6,869 bases of DNA, from assembly GCA_029884035.1 (NCBI GenBank), contig JAOUIM010000199.1:1-6869 (forward strand). Reading direction: 5' to 3'. The notes under the pieces are model-generated. The model was not told where the DNA came from and made no database searches. It saw nothing but the letters and a program-made list of their open reading frames with translations. The position numbers were made by a program, and so were the translations under genes. This stretch comes from Aquincola sp. Its GTDB lineage: Bacteria > Pseudomonadota > Gammaproteobacteria > Burkholderiales > Burkholderiaceae_C. Each line of letters starts with the position of its first letter. Position 1 is the first letter of the stretch. Of the stretch, positions 6,307 through 6,869 are shown in pieces.

Positions 6307-6869
6307 GGTGCTGATGTGGCGCGCGCTCGGGCTGGTCGCCGTCCTGGCGAGCGCGGGCTGCGCCAGCGTCACCGATGCGGTGACGAAGCCGTTCGAGACG
6401 GCCAAGCCGGCAGCGAGCGCGGCGGTGACCCCGGCGCCGGCCGCGTCGGCGGCGGTTCGCGTGGCCATCGTCCAGGTGGCGCCGCCGGTCAGCGCCGACG
6501 TGCAGCGCGCGTTCGACGCCGCCAAGGCCGCGCTGCGCGCGGGACGCACGGCCGACGCCGAACGAGGCTTTCGCGATCTCGTGGCCCGTCATCCGGAACT
6601 CGGCGGCGCGCACGCCAACCTGGGACTGATCCTGCGCAACGCGGGCAAGCTCGACGAATCGATTGCCGCGCTCGAGCAGGCGGTCAAGGTGAGCCCGAAG
6701 CAGCCCGTGTACTTCAATCAACTCGGTGTGAGCTATCGCCACAAGGGCCAGTTTGCGAAGGCGCGCGAAGCCTACGAGACGGCGCTGACGCTCGATCCTG
6801 CCTATGCCGACGCGCACCTGAACCTCGGTGTGCTGCTCGACCTCTACATCGGTGAGCCCACGGTGGCCC
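6293..6869 (+). CDS. Small TPR-repeat lipoprotein, 3'-truncated by the window edge (first 192 residues)
   Basis: The frame starts at ATG 6293, 14 nt before the upstream stop, behind a strong AAGGAG site, and stays open to the window end. The N-terminus is a lipoprotein signal: MRSDKVLMWR, a hydrophobic core, then ASAGC with Cys 23 as the probable lipidation site. Ser at -3 is less usual than Leu but tolerated; +2 is Ala, so outer-membrane sorting is expected. Residues about 36-66 are an Ala/Val/Pro-rich tether. Three well-conserved TPRs follow at about 68-101, 103-136 and 137-171, for example NQLGVSYRHKGQFAKAREAY followed by ETALTLDPAYAD, and a fourth begins at about 172. These repeats are much closer to the TPR consensus than those in the two upstream proteins, suggesting a compact binding groove. 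The product probably works with them at the periplasmic face of the outer membrane. Full length is unknown. Confidence 0.9.
   Translation, partial: MRSDKVLMWRALGLVAVLASAGCASVTDAVTKPFETAKPAASAAVTPAPAASAAVRVAIVQVAPPVSADVQRAFDAAKAALRAGRTADAERGFRDLVARHPELGGAHANLGLILRNAGKLDESIAALEQAVKVSPKQPVYFNQLGVSYRHKGQFAKAREAYETALTLDPAYADAHLNLGVLLDLYIGEPTVA

Larger units (their letters stand above)
1..6869 (+). other. Single co-directional envelope operon (both ends outside the window)
   Basis: Five + strand genes follow each other with gaps of 4 and 1 nt and overlaps of 17 and 14 nt. Every gene whose N-terminus is visible begins with an export signal: two Sec signal peptides and two lipoprotein signals; the fifth is a barrel. 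No intergenic space is available for an internal promoter or terminator, apart from the palindromic element at 1519-1600 that overlaps coding sequence. The operon promoter must be upstream of base 1. Confidence 0.85.

Noticed and set aside
3388..6549. Very long open frame on the - strand (over 1000 codons) opposite the large lipoprotein
   Set aside because: Its sequence is Arg/Leu/Val/Gly-rich with no domain, signal or plausible ribosome site. Long antisense frames are a usual by-product of strongly GC-biased third codon positions in a real gene, here a clear TPR lipoprotein on the + strand.

Overview
The window is GC-rich, fully coding on the + strand, and reads as the middle of one tightly packed operon from a Gram-negative bacterium. 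The high GC content, the outer-membrane barrel and Sec/lipoprotein signal peptides point to Proteobacteria. A short dispersed palindromic element near 1519-1600 resembles one I associate with Burkholderiales (Rubrivivax/Leptothrix/Methylibium-like Betaproteobacteria). That placement rests on memory of the repeat and was not checked by a search.

Layout: (1) 1-891, the 3'-terminal part of a DUF3570-type outer-membrane beta-barrel gene, truncated at its 5' end by the window edge. (2) 896-1516, a 206-residue exported protein with an Ala/Pro-rich linker, a short helix and a beta-rich domain. (3) 1518-3512, an exported periplasmic protein with TPR-like repeats followed by a coiled-coil half; its N-terminus is encoded partly by the dispersed repeat, so the start codon is in doubt. 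(4) 3496-6306, a large (936-residue) TPR outer-membrane lipoprotein. (5) 6293-6869, the start of a small TPR lipoprotein that runs off the 3' edge. The junctions are +4 nt, +1 nt, a 17-nt overlap and a 14-nt overlap, so co-transcription and translational coupling are very likely. No gap exceeds 5 nt, and no promoter, terminator, tRNA, rRNA, CRISPR or mobile-element gene was seen.

All five products appear to be envelope proteins: one barrel, two soluble periplasmic proteins (one a TPR/coiled-coil scaffold) and two TPR lipoproteins. No enzyme active site is recognisable. The simplest reading is a multiprotein periplasmic/outer-membrane assembly. The arrangement of TPR scaffold, large TPR lipoprotein, small TPR protein and barrel resembles the envelope part of TolQR/ExbBD-energised machines such as the Agl-Glt gliding apparatus of Myxococcus and its relatives in other Proteobacteria. 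No motor gene lies inside the window, so this link is a hypothesis to be tested on the flanking sequence.
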